Shown here: positions 8,640-16,595 of the stretch, piece after piece
How positions within the stretch are numbered: position 1 is the first letter of the stretch
Layout: every line of letters starts with the position of its first letter
NCBI GenBank assembly: GCA_020633675.1
Contig: JACKDE010000004.1
Coordinates: 434,001-498,000 of the forward strand
Direction: 5' to 3'
DNA: 64,000 nt
Source of the DNA: Deferribacteres bacterium
Lineage (GTDB): Bacteria > Zhuqueibacterota > Zhuqueibacteria > Zhuqueibacterales > Geothermadaptataceae
Program-made: the position numbers and the translations under genes
Notes under the pieces: model-generated
Seen by the model: only the letters and a program-made list of their open reading frames with translations
What the model was told of the DNA's origin: nothing
The model's database searches: none

Positions 8640-9178
8640 TTGATCGTTTTGGAAATCGCTTTGAACGTTTCGGTGCCGGCTTCGACACAGAGCTCGAGCA
8701 AAACCGATTCGTAGGTGGTGATGATCGCGCCTTCCTGCCGCATGCGCGCCACCGCCACCTGTTTGTCGTTGAGCTTGCGCGATGAAATACAATCTTCAAC
8801 CACCACCGGTGTGTAGCCGCTCTCCAGCAAATCGACAGCGGTTTGCAGCACGCAGGCATGCGCCTCGATGCCGAAAAGCAGCACGGTTTTGGCGTGTGCT
8901 TCACTGAGCGCCGACATCACACTTTGCGCGCCACAGCAACTGAACGACATTTTTTCCATCGGCGCGTAGCTTACCAGCTCCGCCTGCACCGACGGGATGG
9001 TTGGGCCGAGGCCCTTGGCATATTGCTCGGTGACCAGAACCGGCATTTCGAGCAGGTTCAGACCGCGCAGCAGCCGCAGCATGTTTTGCTCCAACTGCGC
9101 GTGCTCGTGGATATGCGGAAACAGCCGCTCCTGCATATCGACCAAGATGGCCACGCTCTCGTCTTTGTGAATTCGCAT
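8636..9178 (-). CDS. Isochorismatase-family (cysteine) hydrolase
   Basis: A 180-residue member of the isochorismatase-like hydrolase superfamily. The N-terminal Asp is in AILVDMQERLF and the nucleophile Cys in FGIEAHACVLQTA. These two, plus a Lys, form the Asp-Lys-Cys triad of the family. Such enzymes act on amides or small esters (nicotinamide, N-carbamoyl compounds, YcaC-like substrates); the substrate here cannot be named. Length is typical. It overlaps the small exported protein downstream by 4 bases. Confidence 0.88.
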   Translation of the reverse strand: MRIHKDESVAILVDMQERLFPHIHEHAQLEQNMLRLLRGLNLLEMPVLVTEQYAKGLGPTIPSVQAELVSYAPMEKMSFSCCGAQSVMSALSEAHAKTVLLFGIEAHACVLQTAVDLLESGYTPVVVEDCISSRKLNDKQVAVARMRQEGAIITTYESVLLELCVEAGTETFKAISKTIK

Positions 9179-9299
9179 GTTTGTCCCTTGTCAGTTTTCG
9201 TGCTTGATAGGCAGATCAAAAATTGTGGTAAAATAGCGATTCGTTCCGGTTGGGCACAACAGAAAACCACCAAAGATTTTCATCAAAACGAAGCAGCGT

Positions 9300-10211
9300 T
9301 TATTTCGGCAGGCGATTCTTGAGTTCATCTGGCAAGTATTTTTGCGCCAATGTGAGCACACCGTTTGGCCCGGCATCGACCCATTTTTGCAACCGCGTAT
9401 CGTCATCGCGGGCCTCCTGCACCAGCCACAACGCCACCGTCAGTGCACCCCACTTTTGCTCAAATGGCCCCATCGACAGGCCATCCATGAGCGCAGGCAC
9501 CTCTTCATGACTGGCGTGCTGCAACGCCACGAGCCGCTCGACAAAGATCGGTTGCAAGCGCTGCAATATTGCTTTGGCATGCTCGGACAAACCGCCATCC
9601 GGCGTTGTCCATTTCGCGGAGAGCGAGCGGTAGTTGCCAATTCCTTCCGTCAGGCAGTCCCACAACGCGACTTGCAGCGGCGTGTCGAGTGGCACAGGGT
9701 GTTTTTTCAGCCAGGCTTTGTGCAAAATGTGGGTGAATTCGTGTGCAAAAAAACGGTCGAGGCGGTTAATATTGGTCGGTTTCGCGGCGTCGCCGTAAAC
9801 ATGCTGCAAGCGCTGCACGTCGAAGCACATGGTGGCATCCCGATACAGAAAGGCATCTTCCCCACCCTGGTTGCCGAGCAAGATTGTCGCGGAATCCGGT
9901 GGTATGGTGTCGGCAAACGGTACTCGCAGCGAATCGATCATCTCAGCCCACGCTGGCACTTTCGATGCAATCAGTTTTGCCCAGTCAGATTCTTCTGCGC
10001 TAAGAGGCTTATCGGTAAAAGGCCCGACCGGCTGTTGCGTGTCCCGGCGCAGATAACGCAGCGCCGCCAGCCAGTTCTCGCGCACCTCGCCATGCGCTGA
10101 ATAGCCGTGCTGTAAATTGAGTGCGGTGGTGTGCTGCGGGATTGGGGATTGTGCAGAGAGTGCGCTCGTGAACAGAATGACCGCAAATCCGGACAGGTTT
10201 CTTTGAAGCAT
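9300..10211 (-). CDS. Exported HEXXH metallopeptidase-like protein
   Basis: A 303-residue protein with an N-terminal signal peptide (LSGFAVILFTSALSAQS). The zinc-binding motif HEFTH lies at residues 157-161, and a possible third ligand Glu sits about 40 residues later in LTEGIGNYRSL, the gluzincin arrangement. I do not recognise a closer family. It is probably periplasmic or exported. The gene stands alone: 121 bases separate it from the isochorismatase gene and 35 from the upstream VOC gene on the same strand. Peptidase activity is inferred from the motif only. Confidence 0.65.
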   Translation of the reverse strand: MLQRNLSGFAVILFTSALSAQSPIPQHTTALNLQHGYSAHGEVRENWLAALRYLRRDTQQPVGPFTDKPLSAEESDWAKLIASKVPAWAEMIDSLRVPFADTIPPDSATILLGNQGGEDAFLYRDATMCFDVQRLQHVYGDAAKPTNINRLDRFFAHEFTHILHKAWLKKHPVPLDTPLQVALWDCLTEGIGNYRSLSAKWTTPDGGLSEHAKAILQRLQPIFVERLVALQHASHEEVPALMDGLSMGPFEQKWGALTVALWLVQEARDDDTRLQKWVDAGPNGVLTLAQKYLPDELKNRLPK

Positions 10212-10246
10212 GCAGCTTTAAACGGTAAATTTGGCGCGAAGTTGCC

Positions 10247-10606
10247 CTAAACACCAGCATCCGACCAAACGGCGAACTCATTGCCGCTGGGATCGGTGAA
10301 GTGGAAGCGGTGACCACCCGGAAAATCGAAAACCGGCTTGACGATGGAGCCACCCGCTCGCTCGACTTTTGCCTGTGTTTGTTCCAAGTCCTTGCTGTAC
10401 AAAACGATCAGCGCGCTGCCGTTTTGGGTGGAAGCCGATAGCTCGGATTGAAAAAAACCGCCGTCGATGCCTGCATTCGCGAAGGACGAATAAGTCGGGC
10501 CGTAGTCCGTGAATGACCAGCCAAAAACGGCTGTAAAAAATTCCTTAGTCGCTTCGATGTTGGTGGCAGGGATTTCGAGGTAGTTGATTTTTTCGTGTTG
10601 GGGCAT
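10247..10606 (-). CDS. VOC-family (glyoxalase/bleomycin-resistance fold) protein
   Basis: A 119-residue vicinal-oxygen-chelate protein. It opens with INYLEIPATNIEATKEFF and closes with RFHFTDPSGNEFAVW, the two paired beta-alpha-beta-beta-beta modules of the fold. Proteins of this length are often annotated as glyoxalase-like and can be metal-dependent enzymes or binding proteins; substrate unknown. It lies between an HEXXH exported protein and a GH128-like lipoprotein on the same strand. Confidence 0.85.
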   Translation of the reverse strand: MPQHEKINYLEIPATNIEATKEFFTAVFGWSFTDYGPTYSSFANAGIDGGFFQSELSASTQNGSALIVLYSKDLEQTQAKVERAGGSIVKPVFDFPGGHRFHFTDPSGNEFAVWSDAGV

Positions 10607-10663
10607 ATTCGTGTTCCTTGTTTTTGCATTGCCGATTCACTATGTCCTTTTGCATGAAGCCAT

Positions 10664-11551
10664 TCACTTCGAATAGGGCAAATTCACGTACAATGTACCC
10701 AGATTATTCAGCTCACCGGGATCGGAATTGAACAAATTGCTATACTTGTTTTCCGCACCGCGTCCGATAAACCAGGCATAGCGAAAAACATCGTCTCTGC
10801 TCTCGCAAATGGCGACCATGTCCTGCATCTGCTGAATTTGCTTTTGGTAGGAATCGATCTGCGCATTCCAGTTTGCCATTTCGGTAATCCAGATTTTTTT
10901 GCCATATTTTTTCAGCCGGTCGAGCTGCGCTTCGAGGCCGTAATCATACCAGTGGAACGCCAGGTAGTCAATTTTCGGCTCTCTGCCAGCATTTGCCGAT
11001 TTGTATGCCGCATAAAAATCGTCGAGCCAGACGATGGGATCCGCGTAGCCTGTCATCGTGCCCCAATTCATGGCTGGCCCGACCAGATAAACGGTGCGTT
11101 GCAGGGCTGCCAGTTCGCTGATGACTTGTTCGTATTTCAACCACTCGAGCGCAGCCTGGGCCGGCGTCTGATTGGCCTGATCGGTTAAATTGGGCTCATT
11201 TAAAACCAGCAGATAGTTGATTTCGGGATGCGCCAGGATGAAATTTCTCATCTGGGTAAAATCGTCGGCCCTGTTGCCGCCCCACAGCATGGGAATGAAT
11301 TCCATCTGATATTTGTCGTAATAATCGGCTTCGGCATTGGTTCGAAAATACCAATTGTACCACCACGAAATGCCTGCTTTGAGCGCCTCCAAATCGGCTG
11401 CATGGGTCAGATCGTAGGCGAGCCCTCTTTTCGGACTTTTCTCAATGTGCGCCGCTTCCTGCGTCTGCGTCGGCGCCGAATCCTTTTTACAGCCCGCAGC
11501 AATCAGAATAATCAGCAGAGAAGTGAATATCAGGAAATAGCGGTTTGGCAT
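10664..11551 (-). CDS. GH128-like (Asl1-type) glycoside hydrolase lipoprotein
   Basis: A 295-residue lipoprotein. The start at ATG 11551 gives a short basic N-terminus, a hydrophobic segment and the lipobox IAAGC; an upstream ATG (11584) adds 11 polar residues and is less likely. The TIM-barrel body has LLVLNEPNL and IWITEMANW, matching the acid/base and nucleophile Glu positions of Asl1-like hydrolases, which cleave beta-1,3-glucans. Aromatic residues (WWYNWYF, FHWYDYG) suit a glycan cleft. It is probably anchored in a membrane facing the periplasm or outside. The exact glycan is inference. Confidence 0.8.
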   Translation of the reverse strand: MPNRYFLIFTSLLIILIAAGCKKDSAPTQTQEAAHIEKSPKRGLAYDLTHAADLEALKAGISWWYNWYFRTNAEADYYDKYQMEFIPMLWGGNRADDFTQMRNFILAHPEINYLLVLNEPNLTDQANQTPAQAALEWLKYEQVISELAALQRTVYLVGPAMNWGTMTGYADPIVWLDDFYAAYKSANAGREPKIDYLAFHWYDYGLEAQLDRLKKYGKKIWITEMANWNAQIDSYQKQIQQMQDMVAICESRDDVFRYAWFIGRGAENKYSNLFNSDPGELNNLGTLYVNLPYSK

Positions 11552-11689
11552 GGGATAGCTTTTATTTTGTTTTTGTTGGATCAAGAGAGAATTATCTGTT
11601 CTGATATCGACATCTTGTCTTTGACAGGCTCCTCAGTATTTTGCATTATGAAAAATCCCCCCTAAAATGTCAAGCAAATCTTAAAAAAC

Positions 11690-12955
11690 TCACCCCAACT
11701 TCCGCAGCCGATTGATCACCTGGATCATCGAGCGGACGCTGTGGTAGCTGATTTTCCAGGCATGGGCGAGGGCGTCGTCGAGCACGTTGCCCTGCCGGTC
11801 GAGGCGCTCGAACCACTCGCCGCCTGCCTCCATGTTCACCATGTATTTGAACAGAAAATCATAGAGCTTTTCGAACGCCTGCCAGTATTTTTCATCGCCG
11901 AGCAAACGGTAGGCATCCAGCATGCCGACCAGCACCTCGCCCTGCTGCCAAAACTGCTTTTCCGTATTCATCGGCGGCCCGACCACAGGGCCTTCGCAGT
12001 ACACGCCACCATATTTGTGATCGAAGCCGTACGCCAAACAATGGTCGCAGAGCTGGCGCACGATTTCGGTATAGTCGTTTCGATCCTGGCCGAGAATATC
12101 CGCCGCGTGCAGTAGCAGCCAGGCAAACTCGACATTGTGGCCGTAGGAGGTGAAGTCGAGCGGATGGGCCTGGCCGTCTTCCGGCTCGGCGTCGCGGCCC
12201 CAGGTGGTGGCAAACGAGATCGCGGGCAGCGGCGTGAAGTCATAGGCAAACTGCGCGTAGCCGGTGCCGGAATCCGGGCGCAGCATTTTGGTGAGCAGCA
12301 GATCGATATTTTCGAGCAAGCGCCGGCGGTGGCTGGGGTGGTCGGTCATTTCATAATAAGTGGTGAGCGCCTCCATCATGTGCATGTGCACGTCCAGACT
12401 TTTGCGGTCGCCGCCATAAATGCCGGGCCGGTCGGGCTGCCAGTCGCGCTGCATCAGCTCGAGGAAACCGCCGTAACGGGTATCGACCATGTGCTCGCAC
12501 ACTGCGCGGTAGGTGCGCTCGGCATACTCGCGCCCGAGCTCTTCACCGGTGGCAAGATGGTACTCGCTGAACGCATAAATGCCAAAGCACTGCCCATAGC
12601 CGACTTTGGATAGATTGGTCGGCATGCCCTGGCGGTCGGCAATCCAAAACCAGCCGCCATGCTGGTGATCCCAATAGCGCCGGGCGATGAAGCGCGCACC
12701 CATCTGTGCCAGCTCGGCGCAGCGGCCATCACCGTAGCCGGCGCGGTGGGCGCTGGCCATGGTGTACAGCATGCGAATCTGCATCAAAAAAGTTTTTTCG
12801 GTTTCGCCGGTGGCGTTGCCGTTGCGGTCAAAATAGGTTAAAAAGCCGCCATACTGCGGATCCGGCGAGCGCTCGATCCAAAAAGGCAGCAGGGTTTCGG
12901 TCAGGTATCTTTGGGTTTTGTCGATGTACTGGTTGATGCGTTTGCTATCCGGCAT
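11690..12955 (-). CDS. N-acylglucosamine/cellobiose 2-epimerase family protein
   Basis: A 421-residue (alpha/alpha)6-barrel epimerase. The family shows YGGFLTYFDRNGN near the N-terminus, HVHMHMMEALTTYYE in the middle and GHNVEFAWLLLHAADILG towards the C-terminus, giving the catalytic His residues of AGE and cellobiose 2-epimerases. It would invert C2 of a reducing-end sugar. Given the nearby beta-galactosidase and glucanase-like genes, a cellobiose or mannose epimerase role is plausible, but N-acylglucosamine cannot be excluded. The protein lacks a signal peptide, so it should act in the cytoplasm. Confidence 0.88.
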   Translation of the reverse strand: MPDSKRINQYIDKTQRYLTETLLPFWIERSPDPQYGGFLTYFDRNGNATGETEKTFLMQIRMLYTMASAHRAGYGDGRCAELAQMGARFIARRYWDHQHGGWFWIADRQGMPTNLSKVGYGQCFGIYAFSEYHLATGEELGREYAERTYRAVCEHMVDTRYGGFLELMQRDWQPDRPGIYGGDRKSLDVHMHMMEALTTYYEMTDHPSHRRRLLENIDLLLTKMLRPDSGTGYAQFAYDFTPLPAISFATTWGRDAEPEDGQAHPLDFTSYGHNVEFAWLLLHAADILGQDRNDYTEIVRQLCDHCLAYGFDHKYGGVYCEGPVVGPPMNTEKQFWQQGEVLVGMLDAYRLLGDEKYWQAFEKLYDFLFKYMVNMEAGGEWFERLDRQGNVLDDALAHAWKISYHSVRSMIQVINRLRKLG

Positions 12956-13020
12956 GGTGTGCTCCGTATTTTAAGGGTCAGGTGACAGATTTCAGTGACA
13001 AGCTATCGTTGGTTTGGCTT

Positions 13021-13048
13021 GTAAGGACTTGGCGCGCCATGCCCCTAC
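13021..13048. repeat. GTAGGGGCATG palindromic repeat, copy 1
   Basis: An imperfect palindrome with core GGCGCGCC and right arm CATGCCCCTAC (13038-13048). The stop codon of the metallophosphoesterase gene (TAG, minus strand, 13045-13047) lies within the arm. Other copies are at 16584-16594 (half) and 36148-36171. Confidence 0.6.
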
Positions 13049-13989
13049 CCACCTTGTTTTTTCAATCGGGCGGCCAGCGCTGGTTTTTGCCAGGCAACCG
13101 AGTAATCCCTGCCTTCGAGTGGCGGATTACCACCGGGGCCGTAGCCTGTGGCCTGCGAGGTTTTTGCCAAAGGCACGAATTCGCAGGTGATACTTTTTTC
13201 TGAAACGGCAAAATGCAAAAAACCAAGCGTCGGGTCGCCATCCGGCCAGCGCTCGCCCCACTGCGAAAAAGCGGTGGCCGGCGCAAAATGGATGTGCATG
13301 CCATCGACCTGCACCTGACGCCGGCAGTGGATGTGCGCCGTGATCACATGCGTAGCGGCGGTGGCGCGAAACAGCTCGAGCAAGGCAAAGCGATGTTCGC
13401 GGTCAAGGGCAAAATACCATTCGGTGCGGTGGCTGCGCCGATCCCAATTGGGTTCGTCCGGGTGATCGGCAAAAAGGGCCGGATGCAGCACCCAGACATG
13501 CTCGCGTGCGCGAGGTTGCTGGCGCTGTTGTTCGAGCCATTCTCGCAATCTCGCTTCAGCGGGCAGGCCGGAACCGAGCAGAAAGGCATCGCAGCCGCTG
13601 AAGCGAACATTATTGTGCACAAACGACCACTGACTGGCGCCAAAAACCGAGGCGTACAAATCGACATAAGCCTCCTGGATAGCGACCGGCGAATCCGGCG
13701 AAAATTTGTTGCCGACTTCGTGGTTACCGGGAATGCAATGCACCGGGAAAGGCAGCGCATCAAGATCGGCTTTAATTTGCTCGAGTTCGAAACGATGGGT
13801 TGCACCATCGCGGGTGAGGTCACCACCCACCAGCAGAAAATCAGGCCGCAGCGCGATGATTTGCTGGCGTGCCGTGGCCCAGTTTTCGTTCCAGGCCGGC
13901 TGAAAACGATACGAGCGCGGCGTGCCGACATGCATATCGGCGACATGCACGAAAGACCAGGTGGTGGAGTTTTTGGGAGACTGGTGCAT
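13045..13989 (-). CDS. Calcineurin-like metallophosphoesterase
   Basis: A 314-residue metallophosphoesterase with the ordered metal-binding motifs VADMHVG (DxH), VGGDLTRDG (GD), IPGNHEVG (GNHE), a further conserved His, and ITAHIHCR (the GHxH-like motif, with Ala for the first Gly). This is the two-metal phosphodiesterase/phosphatase fold. No signal peptide is visible. Similar proteins act on phosphodiesters of nucleotides, glycerophospho-compounds or lipids; the substrate is unknown. Its TAG stop falls inside the repeat at 13021-13048, so the C-terminus may have been reset by a repeat insertion. Confidence 0.88.
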   Translation of the reverse strand: MHQSPKNSTTWSFVHVADMHVGTPRSYRFQPAWNENWATARQQIIALRPDFLLVGGDLTRDGATHRFELEQIKADLDALPFPVHCIPGNHEVGNKFSPDSPVAIQEAYVDLYASVFGASQWSFVHNNVRFSGCDAFLLGSGLPAEARLREWLEQQRQQPRAREHVWVLHPALFADHPDEPNWDRRSHRTEWYFALDREHRFALLELFRATAATHVITAHIHCRRQVQVDGMHIHFAPATAFSQWGERWPDGDPTLGFLHFAVSEKSITCEFVPLAKTSQATGYGPGGNPPLEGRDYSVAWQKPALAARLKKQGG

Positions 13990-14377
13990 TTTTCACTGAA
14001 AAGATAAACGAGAACAAAATGAGCTATGCTCAACGGGTTTGCCATACGTCCGAAACATTTTCGGAATCCATCAGAGCATACCTATATTCCACGTTGAAAT
14101 CAAATTGAAAGTGACTGCTGTGAAATGAATTTATCCAAAACAAAACCCGTTGTGCAAATTAAATAAGCCGTTTATAAGCACAAAATGACCCAAATTGTCA
14201 TGCCGGAGGCATCTATTGTGACGTTTCCGCGGAATCTAGCGAAGTTTCCACACGATGCGAATAAATTCATCCTGAATGACAAGGGCGCTATTGTTACATA
14301 AAAACAATGGCTTATCTAAAAGGACTATCGCTAAAACAATTCGCACAACGCATTAAAACAAATGAAAAGGTTTCCGA
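13990..14377. other. Intergenic region between divergent genes, with a palindromic repeat
   Basis: A 388-base gap between the start of the metallophosphoesterase gene and the SSS symporter. It must hold both promoters, none of which I can place with confidence. It contains a short hairpin (TCCGAAA...TTTCGGA near 14049-14065) and a kind-D palindrome at 14195-14282. Confidence 0.5.
14195..14282. repeat. Palindromic intergenic repeat, kind D (complete copy)
   Basis: The arm at 14195-14217 (TTGTCATGCCGGAGGCATCT and three more bases) pairs with the arm at 14260-14282 at 18 of 23 positions. The same arm type recurs at 19232-19257, 45038-45064 and 45105-45130. Confidence 0.65.
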
Positions 14378-16279
14378 ATGCTCAATCAACAATTGCCGCT
14401 CGCTGATTATGTCGTGGTCGTTTTTTATCTGCTCGCTATTTTGGCTGCCGGCTTCTGGTTTGCGCGTTTGACCAAAACCGGGCGCGATTTTTTTGTGGGT
14501 GGCAACCGTATTCCGTGGTGGGCGGCTGGCATTTCGCTCTACATGACCACCTTCTCGGCATGGATGTTCACCGGCGCCGCCAGCTTTGTGTACAACACCG
14601 GCTGGTTCGGCTTCCTGTACATGGCTGTCAAGCCAATTGGATTTGGCATTGGATTTTGGCTGGCTGCAGTCAAATGGCGGCGCGCGCGACTCACTTCGCC
14701 GGTCGAATACGTCGAGGATCGCTACAACCATCCGACGAGACTGTTGTTGAGCGTAGTATTGGTATTGAGTATGATGTACTGGCCCGGTCACCATCTCGCA
14801 TCGGTATCGAAAATTGGCGCGCCTGCACTGTTCCCGAACACGCCATGGGCGGTCGATGCGCTGATCCTGTTTTTCGGCGCATTTGTGCTGGTATACACTG
14901 TGGCCGGTGGCATTTGGGCCGTCAGCATCACCGACGTGCTGCAATTCCTGATTTTGCTGTCCGTCTGCATCGTGGTGATCATAACGATTCTTGCCTCCGG
15001 TGATGTCGGTACGCCGATGCAGTTTTTGGCCAGCGTGCCGCCTGTCGAATTCGAGCACTCCATTCGCGGCAACACCGTTTACACGCACTGGTATTTGATC
15101 GGGATTATCGCTTCCGGGGTGTTCGGCAATGTCGTCGGCGACAAGGCACAGCGCTTTTTCATCGTTCGCGATGAACAGGCCGCGCGCAAAACCGGCTGGT
15201 TGGCGATTGCGTTGTTTTTCACATCGCCCATTCTATTCGGGCTGCCGCCGCTCGCTGGCAAATTACTCTGGCCCGAGATCAGTCAACTCGCCGCGATGAC
15301 CGGCACCACCAAGCCGGACGAAAGCATTTTTATCGCCGTGGTGATGCGCTACATGCCCGCGGGCGTGGTCGGACTGTTTTTGGCTGCCATGATCGCAGCA
15401 TCGATGTCGGCGCTCGACAGTGTGTGGAACACGGTTTCGGCGATTGTGTCAGTCGATTTGTACAAAGGCCATTTGCGTCCGCAGGCCACCGACCGCGAAG
15501 TGCTGTGGGTGGGCCGCTTCACGGTGGTAGGGCTGACCGTGGCTGCGGTGGTCATGGCATTGTTTATCGTGCATAGCGATCTGGGAATTTTTACCATCAG
15601 CAACATTGTGCTCGGCCTGATCGCGATTCCGGTGACCGTGCCGCTTTTGATGGGCGTGATCAGCAAACGCCCGGCCACCTGGTCGGCGATTCCGTCGATC
15701 CTGTCCGGCATCGCCATCGCGGCGGTGACACGCTTCGATTTGAACTGGTCGCTTGGCCCACAGTATCTGGCGGTGATTTTGGTGTGTTTGCTGCCTTTGG
15801 TGGGATCTGGCTGGTTCGGACGGCTGTATCACCAGCAGAAGCTGCAGGGCACGGCCGCGGTGGTTGCGATGGGCGCGCTGCTGTGGCTGCTATTCGCTTT
15901 CGTCTCGGCACCGACAATGGAGATCGGCGTTTCCCGCAACGGAGCGGACAGCCTTTGGCTGCTGCTGGCATTGGCGGGCGTGGTGCTCTGCAACGGCCTG
16001 TTTTTACCGCTGTTTGCCCGCGATGTGGTGGCGCCACAGGAGCGGGTATCGCGCTTTTTCGAGAAATTGCAGAGGCCGGTGGATGTCGCGAGCGAATTGG
16101 GAGAGGAAACCGGCGAGGCCGCACCGAACGCCATCATCGGCTGGGCGGCGGCTGGCATGGGCGTGGTGCCATTGATTTTGCTGCTGGTCTCCGGCGGCGA
16201 GAACGCCATGATTTACATATTGCTCAGCGCCATTTTAATGACCATCGCAGGATTGTTCCTTAAAACGGCTCGGCAATAA
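14378..16279 (+). CDS. Sodium/solute symporter (SSS family), SGLT-like
   Basis: A 633-residue integral membrane protein with about 14 to 15 hydrophobic segments. The SSS pattern is clear: the first segment is followed by RDFFVGGNRIPWWAAGISL, with SPVEYVEDRYN after the third and IFIAVVMRYMPAGVVGLFLAAMIAASMSALDS in the core. It would import a solute with sodium. SGLT-like members often carry sugars or sialic acid, and the neighbouring GH128-like and epimerase genes suggest a sugar, which is inference. GAAAAGG precedes the ATG by about 8 bases. The C-terminal extension (residues about 520-633) adds two or three more hydrophobic segments. Confidence 0.9.
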   Translation: MLNQQLPLADYVVVVFYLLAILAAGFWFARLTKTGRDFFVGGNRIPWWAAGISLYMTTFSAWMFTGAASFVYNTGWFGFLYMAVKPIGFGIGFWLAAVKWRRARLTSPVEYVEDRYNHPTRLLLSVVLVLSMMYWPGHHLASVSKIGAPALFPNTPWAVDALILFFGAFVLVYTVAGGIWAVSITDVLQFLILLSVCIVVIITILASGDVGTPMQFLASVPPVEFEHSIRGNTVYTHWYLIGIIASGVFGNVVGDKAQRFFIVRDEQAARKTGWLAIALFFTSPILFGLPPLAGKLLWPEISQLAAMTGTTKPDESIFIAVVMRYMPAGVVGLFLAAMIAASMSALDSVWNTVSAIVSVDLYKGHLRPQATDREVLWVGRFTVVGLTVAAVVMALFIVHSDLGIFTISNIVLGLIAIPVTVPLLMGVISKRPATWSAIPSILSGIAIAAVTRFDLNWSLGPQYLAVILVCLLPLVGSGWFGRLYHQQKLQGTAAVVAMGALLWLLFAFVSAPTMEIGVSRNGADSLWLLLALAGVVLCNGLFLPLFARDVVAPQERVSRFFEKLQRPVDVASELGEETGEAAPNAIIGWAAAGMGVVPLILLLVSGGENAMIYILLSAILMTIAGLFLKTARQ

Positions 16280-16349
16280 AAGTTTTTGACTGGATGAACA
16301 GGATCGACGGGATTCGCTATCGGACGCTTGTTTGATGAGAATCAGAAAT

Positions 16350-16491
16350 TTGGCCGAGAATGCTGCGGATTTTTGCGAATGGCCTCTCTCATTCTTATTC
16401 GTGAACATTCGCAAGATTCGCGGCTAAAAAATTGTCACAACTTCGGGAAAGGAAAATTAAAGTTTGTCGTTTTAGGTAAAGTTTTTATGTT
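16350..16491. repeat. Kind-A palindrome with conserved tail, copy 1
   Basis: Imperfect palindrome arms lie at 16350-16382 and 16398-16427 (right arm ends in ATTCGCGGCTAA). They are followed by a conserved tail containing CTTCGGGAAAGGAAAATTAA and ending GTTTTTATGTT. Bases 16397-16491 match 18366-18461 closely, with one base of length difference, giving a direct repeat that brackets most of the CHAT pseudogene. Confidence 0.8.
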
Positions 16492-16583
16492 ATCCACATG
16501 GTCGGCATTTTGCGAACGCTATATTTGCACAGGCAGGCACCATCGGCCATTAGAGTGGATTCCACTTTCGTGGGAATGACTTG

Positions 16584-16594
16584 GTAGGGGCATG
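16584..16594 (+). repeat. GTAGGGGCATG repeat, half copy
   Basis: A single arm of the palindrome seen at 13021-13048 and 36148-36171. Similarity to CHAT proteins begins directly after it. Confidence 0.45.
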
Positions 16595-16595
16595 C

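Larger units (their letters stand above)
16280..16595. other. Intergenic region with repeats upstream of the CHAT pseudogene
   Basis: A 316-base gap. In order it holds GGATGAACAGGATCGACGGG (16295-16314), a motif resembling the palindrome at 37407-37453; a kind-A palindrome with a conserved tail (16350-16491); a GTGGATTCC...GTGGGAATGAC segment (16552-16580); and a half copy of the GTAGGGGCATG repeat (16584-16594). No gene was recognised. Confidence 0.5.
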